A stretch of DNA of 32,113 bases, taken from positions 1-32,113 of the forward strand of contig SLOS01000409.1 of the NCBI GenBank assembly GCA_007132365.1. Reading direction: 5' to 3'. The DNA is from Bacteroidales bacterium (GTDB lineage Bacteria; Bacteroidota; Bacteroidia; Bacteroidales; PUMT01). Position 1 is the stretch's first letter; each line of letters opens with the position of its first letter. Position numbers and translations under genes: made by a program. Below the pieces are notes generated by a model, which worked only from the letters and a program-made list of their open reading frames with translations, was not told the origin of the DNA and ran no database searches. Shown piece by piece: positions 7,701 through 16,027 of this stretch.

Positions 7701-9864
7701 CATCCGAGAACCCGAGTCGCCTCAGGTCCGCAAAAACAAGATCCATGGTTCCTTTTCCGAACGCTCTGGCAGTGAAGATCCCAATTGCTGCATCCAGGTC
7801 AATCACCAGGTAGTCATCACTGTAACTGGCCGAGGCTGTTGCCACAGAATCATTAAGGCCCAGATCCAGCCTGATATCCTCATATGAATGCTCCATTACT
7901 GAAAGATGCCCGACAACAAGCTCTGTTTTCAGTTTCATCGATGCCGGATCCAGTCCGCGTCCCCAAAAATCCAGCTCAATTGAGGGGGCGCTGGTTATAA
8001 TTTCCATTTGCAGCAGGGTACCTATATCAAAAGATCCGGTATATATTTTCCCTTCAAAACTGCTTTCTGATTCCTGTTGATCATACATTGATGCAATGAT
8101 TGACACATCTCCCAGATTGCTGGCTATTGCCATGGCACTCTCAAATTCACTTAATGTACCCCTGAAGTGTCCCCCTGCATCAATAAATTCAGGCAGGGTA
8201 ATTCCTTCCGGATGCAGTGTGTCGGGTAAACTGGCGAAAAACGGACCGGGCAGGGCATGCAGGCTGAAATTCTCAATATCCAGGTATAAACTGTCTGTTT
8301 TTGGCATACCTTCAACAGCCCCGTTAAACAGGGCTGTAAAAAATCCGGGGCCGGACAGCCGGAGACTGTCCACTGTCACATATTCCAGTGATCCGTGTAC
8401 CCTTCCACCGAATTCAATGCCTTGATTATCCGGCCAGTTGAAATAGTAATACCGCATAAATGGCAGGAAGAAAGCGATATCTTTATTAATATGGTTATCT
8501 GTCAGGTACAGGTCGAAACTTTTATCATAGAGATCTTCCGGCATAAAATTCAGCAGGTTTGCTTCCGCTTCAAGACTAAGGCCCAGCCTGCTTTCACCTG
8601 TAAGCATATCAAGGGTGACTTTTCCGGATTCGCTGCCCAGGTTGATATCAAGGGAGAGTTTATCCAGGCTGAAGCTTTCCGAAATAAGCATGCTCATATT
8701 ATCTATATCCATGTCTATCCTGTCGGGGCCTGCAAATATGTCCTTTGCCAGAAAGTTAATTCCCCCGAGAGAGAAGTTGCCGGGATCGAATATATCTGTT
8801 TGAATACCTTTGGCCTCTTCGCGCAGACTGAAAAATGAATTTTTTATATCTATCCTTCCCAGTTTGACAGTCCACTCCAATATTTCAGAAAATACAAAAC
8901 CGGTCTTTTCTTCTGAATTTGCAGCAACTGTTTCATTGCTTTGTGTTGATGCTTCGTTTTTTTCCCCGGAAGGGAGAAGTATTGAAATTGCAAGATTTTC
9001 AGTCCCAATTGAGGCAAGTTCAATAAAATAATCCGGCAGATTGATTGTCTCAGGAACCAGGTTCAGCATGCCGGCATCGATGTTGAGATTCGTTCCTGCA
9101 AAATCTTTATAAACAAAAGCAAGATCTGAGACAGATAGTAAATTAACTGATAAGTCAAGCTCCGGAATTCCCGGTTCTGAAGGTTCGGGTGGCATTGAGG
9201 GCTCGCCGGTATTGATTTCCGTATAGCTTCCCCGGAGTTCTGTCTTGCCTGCATGGTATTTTCCGTTCAGAAGATCAGAATGCCGGAGACTGGTTTGAAA
9301 ATAGTCCAGATGAGTTTTCAGCCTCAATCCTGAATGATGGTCCTCAAAAGTAAAACTTATGTTTTCAAGTTTAAATAAATCAAGGTGGAATTCCATGGAA
9401 CCTTCAGTTTCTGCTGCCTGGTCTTCATTATCTGTATCGGGGGCAAATGCATCCAGAATGAATTGATAGTTAAATACTGTATCAGGCTTTTCCCTTTTAA
9501 TAACGGCCCTTAGGTCTGTAATATCCAGTGAACTGATATGAATCCTGTTTCGCAGAAGGGCACTAATTCTTATATTGGCAAACAGACTCCCGGTATAAAG
9601 CAGGGTGTCACCAGCGGCGTCTTCAACAAATACACCTTTTAATCCGACTGATTTGGGAAAACGAATTGCCACCCTGTCAATACTAATCTCGCTGTCTGTC
9701 CGTGAACCCAGCCATGAAGTTATTTTGCCTGTCAGAAAAGTCTGAACAGATGGAAACTGCAGGCTAATAAATATTAAAAAGAATATGAACAGGAAAGCGG
9801 CCAAAAGCCATGTCAGCAAGCGAACAGATCTGATCAGGTATTTCCGGATTCTATTTTGCAGCAT
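4735..9864 (-). CDS. tamB: TamB, inner-membrane-anchored AsmA/TamB-like bridge protein
   Basis: 1709 residues, longer than E. coli TamB (about 1260) but usual for Bacteroidota. One N-terminal transmembrane helix (about residues 14-36) anchors it. An AsmA-like opening follows (ISIDRVAIRFPKSVGLKGV), then hundreds of residues of amphipathic beta-strands as in a bridge-like lipid-transfer groove. The C-terminal TamB/DUF490 domain covers roughly the last 400 residues (GDLVLEIDPAGRIGLTGAFEI; LLLLGSF). It contains a three-copy 12-residue repeat near residues 828-863. Family knowledge: TamB spans the periplasm and works with an Omp85 partner, and AsmA-like proteins are linked to phospholipid transport. 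The next gene is tamL, which supports this pairing. Confidence 0.9.
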   Translation of the reverse strand: MLQNRIRKYLIRSVRLLTWLLAAFLFIFFLIFISLQFPSVQTFLTGKITSWLGSRTDSEISIDRVAIRFPKSVGLKGVFVEDAAGDTLLYTGSLFANIRISALLRNRIHISSLDITDLRAVIKREKPDTVFNYQFILDAFAPDTDNEDQAAETEGSMEFHLDLFKLENISFTFEDHHSGLRLKTHLDYFQTSLRHSDLLNGKYHAGKTELRGSYTEINTGEPSMPPEPSEPGIPELDLSVNLLSVSDLAFVYKDFAGTNLNIDAGMLNLVPETINLPDYFIELASIGTENLAISILLPSGEKNEASTQSNETVAANSEEKTGFVFSEILEWTVKLGRIDIKNSFFSLREEAKGIQTDIFDPGNFSLGGINFLAKDIFAGPDRIDMDIDNMSMLISESFSLDKLSLDINLGSESGKVTLDMLTGESRLGLSLEAEANLLNFMPEDLYDKSFDLYLTDNHINKDIAFFLPFMRYYYFNWPDNQGIEFGGRVHGSLEYVTVDSLRLSGPGFFTALFNGAVEGMPKTDSLYLDIENFSLHALPGPFFASLPDTLHPEGITLPEFIDAGGHFRGTLSEFESAMAIASNLGDVSIIASMYDQQESESSFEGKIYTGSFDIGTLLQMEIITSAPSIELDFWGRGLDPASMKLKTELVVGHLSVMEHSYEDIRLDLGLNDSVATASASYSDDYLVIDLDAAIGIFTARAFGKGTMDLVFADLRRLGFSDEELMVGSSIEADITFYPEDFFNGNITFSNTNIATGEATYSIPEMTVKSESRSGAYSLDISSEFLTAGYNGNFTPVDIPGALAGHFGDYFTVHDLSPATDDDPEPDVDNVLNGNQEEIADNDFNGSREKIEDNGLNEGQEEITDQFKNFSFEITLLPDDLINMVLFPGIDKYDTLSASVQYNSREQKLTFNASMEEFIYSGTDFRNIELTIDSDPKKMDFRVLLDTVGFNHTSIYSFELSGGLFDEILDLSLSFNDEGQKELFFIRSVIESREELYHISVDSDKLILNGEKWNIDSGNRIELGEGYLKVTDLILEDRGSILSVHSTESEEHENVLEINFSEFDLHRLTGFMDNESPYIGGIINGVITIRDIYSETSFIADMNIADITWAGERVELITLHAGDIQPGHYFLSAFLKHKESELSAEGEYISGEAGFDIDLEIERLDINLLEGFLREHLSEMSGFVHGKIRFTGTPENPEFNGDLNFHETSFRVLQLNAGYEIENQKIEFSDQSISLQDFTITDSRGRQAVVDGTLDFPGLENFIFNLNLVSKNFLLMDLQAGQQDMYHGRILMDSDLQLRGDLTGPSIEGNLKLMDGSRFTFIVPQTDPQIIAQEGIVKFIQVEEPDFFQLAQLEPSPDELTSELQGIDLRLNVELDRQTGLKVIIDEIAGDNLEIKGGGDLVLEIDPAGRIGLTGAFEIQEGNYFLTFYDVIRRDFRIEPGSTIMWTGDPIEAELDITAIYSLNTSPRELMRTHVEGDQIQAGRLRQQFPFLVYLNLDGDLLTPRISFRLDMPPGHEMALDGSLMARINEINQNESELNKQVISLLLLGSFLQENPLDRPGAGGIEATARSSGSRLLTQQLNRMADRYVKGVNISFEIDSYEQYIGDETVGRTELQMEVSRNFFDDRIRFTVAGNIELEDEAHRETRAGDIAGDFTMEYLITPEGNLILKGFRNTNFNDLFESEVIETGISLIISRNFNRFRDIIRRRED
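7276..7383 (-). repeat. Three tandem 36-bp (12-residue) repeats inside tamB
   Basis: Read on the minus strand, units 7383-7348, 7347-7312 and 7311-7276 encode DNVLNGNQEEIA, DNDFNGSREKIE and DNGLNEGQEEIT. All three keep D-N-x-[LF]-N and the glutamate-rich end. The segment is acidic and hydrophilic, unlike the beta-strand pattern around it, and is probably a flexible linker that grew by in-frame duplication. Confidence 0.9.
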
Positions 9865-10048
9865 TAGAGTGTCAGGATTTTGAATCTCTCTGTTTTTTTG
9901 AACAACAGCCCCCCTGGATTTGTTGAGCTTATGTAAAAATACACAAAATGCCGGAAAATTGCGACCTGAAAATTTGTAAATATATTATTCTTTTCATATT
10001 TTACTTACAATTATATGTCTGATTATTAAACTCTAATTACTTCATACT

Positions 10049-11167
10049 ATGGTTAAAATTGCGGCTTTATCTTTTTTATTGCTTTTGATCCTTAATTCCT
10101 GCAAAAGTGAAGAAATTCCGGGGGATCTGACAGAAACTGAAAAACTTTCATTTACTATAGATACTCTTGCTACCGGACTTGAGAATCCATGGGGTATGGC
10201 ATTTTTGCCGGATGGTCGTATTCTTATTGCTGAACGGCCCGGAAGATTGCGTGTATTCGCTCTGGGAGAATTGAGGGATACACCCGTACAGGGTATTCCT
10301 GAAATATGGGATCGTGGCCAGGGAGGATTGCTTGATGTGGTGCTGCATCCGGATTATGATGAAAATGGCTGGATCTACCTGGCCTATGCATCGCCCCGCG
10401 GAGATGGCGGCAATACATCAGTTTCACGTGGGAGACTTGTGGGAAACACCTTTACGGATGTCGAGCTTATATTCCAGGGTGAACCTGCTACAGGAGCGGG
10501 CCAGCATTTCGGCAGCCGGATAGTGTTTGATGACGAAGGCTATATGTTCACAACCATTGGGGACAGGGGAGTAATGCATAATGCACAGACTCTTGAAAAC
10601 CACAATGGTAAGGTCATCCGGCTTTACGATGACGGAAGTGTCCCTTCTGATAACCCGTTTACCGATACTGAGGGTGCAAAACCTGAAATATGGTCCTATG
10701 GCCACCGTAACATTCAGGGTATGGGTATTCATCCGGAAAGCAGATTATTATGGGCACATGAACACGGACCAAAGGGTGGAGATGAAATTAACCTCATACG
10801 TAAAGGACTCAATTACGGCTGGCCTGAAGTTACTCATGGGATAAATTACAACGGCACCATTATAACTGAAGATACCACAAGGGTAGGTATGGAGGACCCT
10901 GTTTTGCACTGGACTCCATCTATAGCTCCCTGCGGGATGGCTTTTGTGGACAGTGACAGGTATCCCGGATGGTATGGCAATATGCTCGCCGGTGCCCTTG
11001 CAGGCCAGCACATACACAGGGTGGTTCTTGAAGGTAATGAGGTTGTGCATACCGAATACCTGCTTGAGGGTTTTGCAAGGTTCAGGGATATAAGGCAGGG
11101 TCCCGACGGATATATTTATGTCCTGACAGAGGCGCCCGGCCTGTTTTTCCGTATCGTTCCCTGGTAA
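10049..11167 (+). CDS. PQQ-dependent sugar (glucose/sorbosone-type) dehydrogenase lipoprotein
   Basis: 372 residues, the usual size of YliI/aldose sugar dehydrogenase proteins. A short signal peptide ends at the lipobox LNSC (Cys18), so it is probably membrane-anchored outside the cytoplasm. Six-bladed propeller motifs appear in order: GLENPWGMAFLPDGRILIAE, RGQGGLLDVVLHPDY, GQHFGSRIVF with the likely catalytic-base His153, LENHNGKVIRL, IWSYGHRNIQG, and HEHGPKGGDEINLI followed by GLNYGWP. Family knowledge: these enzymes oxidise aldoses or related sugars with PQQ as cofactor. No PQQ biosynthesis gene is visible here, so the cofactor would have to come from elsewhere. The gene is divergent from tamB across a 184-base AT-rich gap and converges on the next gene with 10 bases between stops. 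Confidence 0.87.
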   Translation: MVKIAALSFLLLLILNSCKSEEIPGDLTETEKLSFTIDTLATGLENPWGMAFLPDGRILIAERPGRLRVFALGELRDTPVQGIPEIWDRGQGGLLDVVLHPDYDENGWIYLAYASPRGDGGNTSVSRGRLVGNTFTDVELIFQGEPATGAGQHFGSRIVFDDEGYMFTTIGDRGVMHNAQTLENHNGKVIRLYDDGSVPSDNPFTDTEGAKPEIWSYGHRNIQGMGIHPESRLLWAHEHGPKGGDEINLIRKGLNYGWPEVTHGINYNGTIITEDTTRVGMEDPVLHWTPSIAPCGMAFVDSDRYPGWYGNMLAGALAGQHIHRVVLEGNEVVHTEYLLEGFARFRDIRQGPDGYIYVLTEAPGLFFRIVPW

Positions 11168-11177
11168 AGGCCGGCTG

Positions 11178-11927
11178 TCATTCTTCCAGCCTGTACAGAT
11201 TTCCCCTTGAGCTCATTTCCTCAATTATGATCTCATCAGGGTTTCCACGGTAGTATACATTGCCATAATGATTGATTACGGCAACAAGTTGCCTGTTTGC
11301 ATGTACATAGCTGTCAGCTATACTGTTGTTTGTTATTTTCATAAATTCAGTCTCCATATCCTCCGCAAAAAGCTTACTGCTCCCCCTTTGCCAAAGATCG
11401 GCATGCCTGCTGTACCCACGAAAGGTGTAGTGCCCGAAATTATTCCCGTCCGTTGTGAACCTTATGCTATGTGCATTTATTGTGATGTCGATAATTGCTG
11501 TGTGACCCAGTGAATAGAGAGAAAGATTGCCGAGATGCAGTGTGTCATACGATGTAATTGTGGAGGGGGACTGGAGCACCATTTTGCCGATTGCAGGAAA
11601 GGAAATTGTAACCCTGACCTCCGGGTAATCGGGTAACCATTTGAAACTGTTATTGTCCTTCAGATACACGCTGTTGTTATCAGTTCTGAGAGAGATATTC
11701 TTAACTTGTTTCTCTCCGCCCTCCAGTCTGATTGAATAGACAGAGTCGCTTCTGAGTTCTATGTTGAAAACATCGTAAATAACTAACGTATCAAATTCTT
11801 CCGTCTTAATGTACAATGTATGATCCTGATCTACACTGAAAAATATGGTTTTATCACAGGACACATTAATTATTAATGCGGTAAGAAATATGCAGGCAAT
11901 AGTGATTGCTGGATCTGTTTTGGACAT
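11178..11927 (-). CDS. GIN-domain (DUF2807-like) lipoprotein
   Basis: The frame stays open to a TTG at 11960, but the ATG at 11927 is preferred: it gives a compact lipoprotein signal (MSKTDPAITIACIFLTALII, then lipobox NVSC with Cys24), and a candidate promoter overlaps the upstream TTG. The 249-residue product has the GIN/DUF2807 pattern of short repeated beta-strands: FNIELRSDSVYSIRLEGGE, VRVTISFPAIGKMVLQSPST, then turns with G-[SN]-x-x-L such as GHTAIIDITINAH and GSSKLFAEDM. Family knowledge: these right-handed beta-solenoid proteins are common in Bacteroidota envelopes, and their molecular function is unknown. It is a single-gene unit convergent with the sugar dehydrogenase. Confidence 0.72.
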   Translation of the reverse strand: MSKTDPAITIACIFLTALIINVSCDKTIFFSVDQDHTLYIKTEEFDTLVIYDVFNIELRSDSVYSIRLEGGEKQVKNISLRTDNNSVYLKDNNSFKWLPDYPEVRVTISFPAIGKMVLQSPSTITSYDTLHLGNLSLYSLGHTAIIDITINAHSIRFTTDGNNFGHYTFRGYSRHADLWQRGSSKLFAEDMETEFMKITNNSIADSYVHANRQLVAVINHYGNVYYRGNPDEIIIEEMSSRGNLYRLEE

Positions 11928-11957
11928 TTTATATAGAATCAAACCCGGTTTTACATG

Positions 11958-11988
11958 CAAAAGATATAAAAATAATTTGATATATCAA
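11958..11988 (-). promoter_or_regulatory. Candidate promoter of the GIN-domain gene
   Basis: On the minus strand TTG (11988-11986), a 19-base spacer and TATCTTTTG (11966-11958) approximate the Bacteroidota consensus, with one extra T in the -7 box. The predicted start lies about 25 bases before the ATG at 11927, which supports that start codon. Confidence 0.45.
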
Positions 11989-12114
11989 TTAATTCTTTAC
12001 CCGGCCGGTTTGGCTTTACTATCTGATTTTTTCTGTTATTTTTTTTTATCTTGCAGGCTGATAGAATCCTGTAAATCCTTTTTATTATCGAACACATAAA
12101 TAACTAAATAAAAA

Positions 12115-12720
12115 ATGATCAGAATAATATTTTTTTTGTCAATATTTTCAGCTATGTTTTTTTCTTGCGGACAAAGAAGTCAGGACAGGGAAGAGGCTTC
12201 GGATGATATGATCGTAAGGATTGAAGCACTGGAATCGGCTCTTTCCGAAAATGAAAGAGCTTTCCTTGACAACCTGGCAGGTCTGTGCGGAAAATCTTTC
12301 CGGGGGAAAGAAACATTCATGGCCCCTGGCAGAGAAAGCTGGGCTGATAAAGATTTTGTAATGCATGTTACTGTTTGTGAGGATGACAGGGTATATATCC
12401 CGTTTCATCTTGATGATGATCATTCCCGTACCTGGATGTTCCTGGCCGGGGATAAGGGCCTGCGTTTCAGGCATGATCACCGGCATGAGGACGGCACTCC
12501 CGAAGACCTTACCATGTACGGGGGGTATGCAGACGGAACCGGTACCGGATATATGCAGAAGTTCCCGGCAGATGATTACACGGTTGAGCTTCTTGAGGAT
12601 GTATTGAACAGGGAGTGGAGGGTTATCCTGGCTGAAGATTTAAGCACCCTTGAATATCAGCTGCTTTATCACGGTGAGGTTGTGTTTGCCGCAGAATTTG
12701 ACCTTACCAGTCCCCTCTAA
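12115..12720 (+). CDS. Lipoprotein of unknown function
   Basis: 201 residues. A signal peptide ends at the lipobox FFSC (Cys18). I do not recognise the family with confidence. The mature part opens with a charged, probably helical segment (residues 25-60). A compact domain follows with Cys58 and Cys90, which might form a disulfide, and a histidine/aspartate-rich stretch (FHLDDDHSRTW, then RFRHDHRHEDG) around 100-130. The pattern HDHRHEDGTPEDLTMYGGYA followed by a strand-rich tail suggests a conserved secreted domain of Bacteroidota, but no function follows from it. A metal-binding role for the His/Asp cluster is speculation. The Gfo/Idh/MocA gene starts 30 bases downstream, so the two are probably co-transcribed. 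Confidence 0.75.
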   Translation: MIRIIFFLSIFSAMFFSCGQRSQDREEASDDMIVRIEALESALSENERAFLDNLAGLCGKSFRGKETFMAPGRESWADKDFVMHVTVCEDDRVYIPFHLDDDHSRTWMFLAGDKGLRFRHDHRHEDGTPEDLTMYGGYADGTGTGYMQKFPADDYTVELLEDVLNREWRVILAEDLSTLEYQLLYHGEVVFAAEFDLTSPL

Positions 12721-12750
12721 CCGGAAATTAATGATCATTACCGTTATATT

Positions 12751-13842
12751 ATGGATAAAGCAAGAATTGGTTTCATGGGTTCGGGGGGGATAGCCCGCTC
12801 ACATGCCTATGCATTGAATTCACTGAAGTATTACTATTCTGATCCTCCGAAGGTGGAACTTATTGCGGTTACTTCTGCCCGGGAGGAGAGCCGGTCAGCA
12901 TTTGCATCGGAATTCGGGTTCAGGAGGGCTGTCAGTATAGAGGAGTTCATTTCCGGGCATGAAATTGACAGCGTGTTTATACTCGGGCCCAACAGTGTAC
13001 ATTATCAGCATCTTGAGGCGGCAGTTTCAATGCCGGGAGTCAGGAGGATATACCTGGAAAAACCTGTATGTTCAAATTATGATGAGGAGAAGAAAATAAA
13101 AAACCTGCTGACGATCATTCCAGGTGATAAACCGGTGCAGGCAGGCTTTCAGTTCCTCATGGGTGCTGCCGTCAGAGAAGCTCTCATATGGTGGAGGGAA
13201 AAGGATTTCGGGCGTCCGCTTCATTTCAGCTTTACCCTGAAGCACAGCGATTATTTGCAGGCATCATACCGGGCTAAAAGAAGGACAAGGCTCACCCCTG
13301 CTCCCGACGGGGGCGCTATGGCGGACCTGGGTTCTCATGCCATTAGCCTTATGGTGGCTTTCCTTGGTGAAGATCTGCAGGTATTGAACGCATTACAATC
13401 CGGCTCATTTGAAGATGTGCCGGCCGGTTCTGATCTCTACTCGGAGATCTCTGTTTTTGACCCTAAAAGCCGGGCCGTTGGCAACGTGTCCGGGAGCAGG
13501 GTGAGTGCAGGCATAGGCGATATGATGGCTTTTGAGATTTACGCTGAAAAAGGTGCGCTTAGATACAACTCCATGTATCCCGACAGGTTTGAGTATTTTT
13601 TTGAAAAGCCGGGTGACTGGGCAGTGCGTTTTACAGGCAGCAACTTCACCCCGGTTACGGGGTTCCCTTCGGGGCACGTTCCCGGTGGATGGCTGAGGGC
13701 CCTGGTCCATGCCCATTATGTTTTCCTCACGGGGAAAGATAAGCTGGCCTTTGTTCCCGATCTGGATCACGGACTGGAGGTGCAGAGGCTTGTAAGGGAA
13801 ACCGCTGAACATATGGTGTTGTTCAGGAAAAAGCACGGTTAA
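12751..13842 (+). CDS. Gfo/Idh/MocA-family NAD(P)-dependent oxidoreductase
   Basis: 363 residues with no signal peptide, so cytosolic. The N-terminal Rossmann fold has IGFMGSGGIARSHAYAL (residues 6-22) for dinucleotide binding, the strand FILGPNSVHYQHL near 75-87, and the family motif YLEKPV near 100. The C-terminal GFO_IDH_MocA_C domain carries GGAMADLGSHAISLMVAF near 188-205, the position of the usual catalytic D-x-x-x-H. Family knowledge: members oxidise or reduce sugars, inositols or amino sugars, and the substrate cannot be read from the sequence. It follows the unknown lipoprotein at 12115 by 30 bases. It is only distantly similar to the exported paralogue at 24278. Confidence 0.88.
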   Translation: MDKARIGFMGSGGIARSHAYALNSLKYYYSDPPKVELIAVTSAREESRSAFASEFGFRRAVSIEEFISGHEIDSVFILGPNSVHYQHLEAAVSMPGVRRIYLEKPVCSNYDEEKKIKNLLTIIPGDKPVQAGFQFLMGAAVREALIWWREKDFGRPLHFSFTLKHSDYLQASYRAKRRTRLTPAPDGGAMADLGSHAISLMVAFLGEDLQVLNALQSGSFEDVPAGSDLYSEISVFDPKSRAVGNVSGSRVSAGIGDMMAFEIYAEKGALRYNSMYPDRFEYFFEKPGDWAVRFTGSNFTPVTGFPSGHVPGGWLRALVHAHYVFLTGKDKLAFVPDLDHGLEVQRLVRETAEHMVLFRKKHG

Positions 13843-14035
13843 AATGTTTCCTTTTACCAGTTTATCAATCATCTTTTTTGAAAAAAACAGGAATTTAAGG
13901 CCAATAATTACTGATATCTTTTGTAATATAGCTGAAAATTTACGGTTTTGTCCCCTGATAATCAGTCCGCCGGACGGGTCTTTATTATATTTGGCGGGGG
14001 CTGCAGGCACTAACCGTTTTTGCACCGCCTGAATT

Positions 14036-15976
14036 ATGAAGAGGTTGCTGTTATCTGTATTCATTCTGCTGTCCCTTCTTAACAATTCTACAGGACAAAA
14101 CTGGAGCAGGCTGATAATGCTGCATCAACAGGCGGAACAACTTATGACCAATATGCAATATGAGGAAGCAGCCACTATTTATTTACGAATGCTCAGGGAA
14201 CTGCCCGGAAGTTACAACCTTAAATTCAGGATAGGGTATTGTTACCTTTATTCTTTCGGGCGGACCGGTGAAGCTATCTCCTACCTTGAAAAGGCTTCAG
14301 CAAATGTTTCGTTTGATTCTGACCCCGGTTCACTCAGAGATGAAGCTGCACCGGCTGATTGTTTCCTTTTGCTTGGCATTGCCTATCAGCGAAACGGCCA
14401 GTTTGACCAGGCCGGGGATGCATATAACAGGTATATGGAAATTATTCCCGAAGATCATTACAGGCAGAAACTTGCAAATCAGTACCTGAAAAGCATTGAA
14501 AATGCCCGGTCTCTTATGGCAGGTCCACTAATTTTGGAAAAAAGCAACCTGGGCCGGGAGATAAACAGCAATGCATCCAATGTGAATGCAGTTTTATCGG
14601 GTGACGGCCGCACAATGGCATACACGAATATTACCCGCAGGGGTTTTGATGTATATATTGTCCGGAAGGAAGGGGAGAGGTGGGGCAGGCCGCGAAATAT
14701 CGGCCGGCAGCTTCGAAGGGACTATCTTCTAACTTCAGGTCTTTCATATGATGGCAATGAGCTTTACCTGGTCTATTATCTGCCGGATGCTTCGGATATC
14801 TATCACAGTGTATTTGAAGATGGAGACTGGAGCAGGGCCAGAAGGTTCGGAAGTCCCGTAAACAGCCGCCACAACGAAACCCATGCATCGGTATCGGCCG
14901 ATGGCCTGACACTGTATTTTACAAGTAGTCGTCCGGGTGGTTTTGGCGGACTGGATATTTACAGGGCTACACTCGACAGCAGGGGCAGGTGGCGCAATGT
15001 TGAGAATCTCGGGCCGGATATAAATACACCGTTCAATGAAGATACCCCGTTTATAACAGCTGAAGGCAACAAATTATTCTTTAGCTCTGAGGGGCACAAC
15101 AGCATGGGTGGATATGACGTCTTTTATGTCGATCTTACCAGCCCGTCTGAAGTTCATAATCTTGGCTACCCGATTAATAATGCTGATGATAATATTTTTT
15201 ACTTCCCGGTTGATAACGGACGCACCGGATATATCTCATTCTGGGATGAGCAGGGGTTTGGCCAAAAGGATATTTACCTGGTAAATATTCCCGATACTGG
15301 CCCCCTGGTAGCGGATCTTGATCAGGACACCCCGGCAAAGGCTGAGCCTTATTTGCAGGATACCCTTTTTGTGCCGGATACAATTGGACTGCCTGAGACT
15401 TATGTTTCCGATGAACAGCCTTTTGTAACCGAAGTTGCAGAATATGAAGAAGATGCATATATCCCGTCAACAGGAGTTGATCCTTTTGTGCCTGTCCGCA
15501 TTCCACTCGAGTATGATGAAGAGCCCCGGTTGGATGACAGGACTTACAATGTTCAGTACATGGCACTTGAAAGGGATGTGGAGGCCGTGGTTATGGAGGC
15601 TCATGCCGGTAACGGGGAGTTTGTGCTTTATGGAAGAGACCGGTTCAGCAGATTTGTGTCGGTCTTTTTTGATACACGTGATGAGGCAATGGAGGTACTG
15701 CCTGATTATCTGGAAAGAGGTTATATTGACGCTTTTATCCGTGAGAATATTTATTCTCCCAATTATACCATACAGCTGGCTGCCATGAAAAACTTTATCA
15801 GGCTTGACAGTTTTGGAGACTTGTCGGAAATAGCATGTTTCAGGGGAAAGGATGGTTTATACAGGTACTCATGGGGCTATTTCTCCACTTATGAGGATGC
15901 TGCCTTAAATATTGAAAATATCCGGGCAATGGGCTTTTATGACGCTTTTATCAGATTAATGCAGGATAACCGCTGA
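14036..15976 (+). CDS. PorE-like TPR / PD40-propeller protein with two C-terminal SPOR-like modules
   Basis: 646 residues with a signal peptide (cleavage probably after STG, before QNW). TPR helices fill about residues 25-160. A propeller of PD40/WD40-like blades spans about 175-420, with SVSADGLTLYFTSSRPGGFG, FITAEGNKLFFSSEGHNS and GGYDVFYV. An acidic, proline-containing linker (about 420-500) leads to two SPOR-like modules, starting at YNVQYMAL (504) and YTIQLAA (577). The domain order resembles the type IX secretion protein PorE, but PorE ends in an OmpA-like peptidoglycan-binding domain, and here SPOR-like modules take its place. Inference: a periplasmic protein tethered to peptidoglycan. 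The 193-base upstream gap has a possible -7 box (TATCTTTTG, 13915-13923) without a clear -33 box. Confidence 0.78.
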   Translation: MKRLLLSVFILLSLLNNSTGQNWSRLIMLHQQAEQLMTNMQYEEAATIYLRMLRELPGSYNLKFRIGYCYLYSFGRTGEAISYLEKASANVSFDSDPGSLRDEAAPADCFLLLGIAYQRNGQFDQAGDAYNRYMEIIPEDHYRQKLANQYLKSIENARSLMAGPLILEKSNLGREINSNASNVNAVLSGDGRTMAYTNITRRGFDVYIVRKEGERWGRPRNIGRQLRRDYLLTSGLSYDGNELYLVYYLPDASDIYHSVFEDGDWSRARRFGSPVNSRHNETHASVSADGLTLYFTSSRPGGFGGLDIYRATLDSRGRWRNVENLGPDINTPFNEDTPFITAEGNKLFFSSEGHNSMGGYDVFYVDLTSPSEVHNLGYPINNADDNIFYFPVDNGRTGYISFWDEQGFGQKDIYLVNIPDTGPLVADLDQDTPAKAEPYLQDTLFVPDTIGLPETYVSDEQPFVTEVAEYEEDAYIPSTGVDPFVPVRIPLEYDEEPRLDDRTYNVQYMALERDVEAVVMEAHAGNGEFVLYGRDRFSRFVSVFFDTRDEAMEVLPDYLERGYIDAFIRENIYSPNYTIQLAAMKNFIRLDSFGDLSEIACFRGKDGLYRYSWGYFSTYEDAALNIENIRAMGFYDAFIRLMQDNR

Positions 15977-16027
15977 ATCATCTTGTTGAATAGGGACGTA
16001 AACTTATACTTATAACATTAATTATAT

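Noticed and set aside
10224..11050. Antisense and alternate-frame ORFs within the sugar dehydrogenase gene
   Set aside because: The dehydrogenase frame carries all family motifs; the others are shadows.
11167..11190. Possible bidirectional terminator between convergent stops (GGCTG/CAGCC)
   Set aside because: The stem is short, the loop is long and overlaps coding sequence, and there is no T-run.
13405..14085. Minus-strand ORF of 226 codons spanning the Gfo/Idh/MocA 3' end and the following gap
   Set aside because: Its composition looks like an antisense reading, it overlaps two clear plus-strand genes, and it has no recognisable domain.
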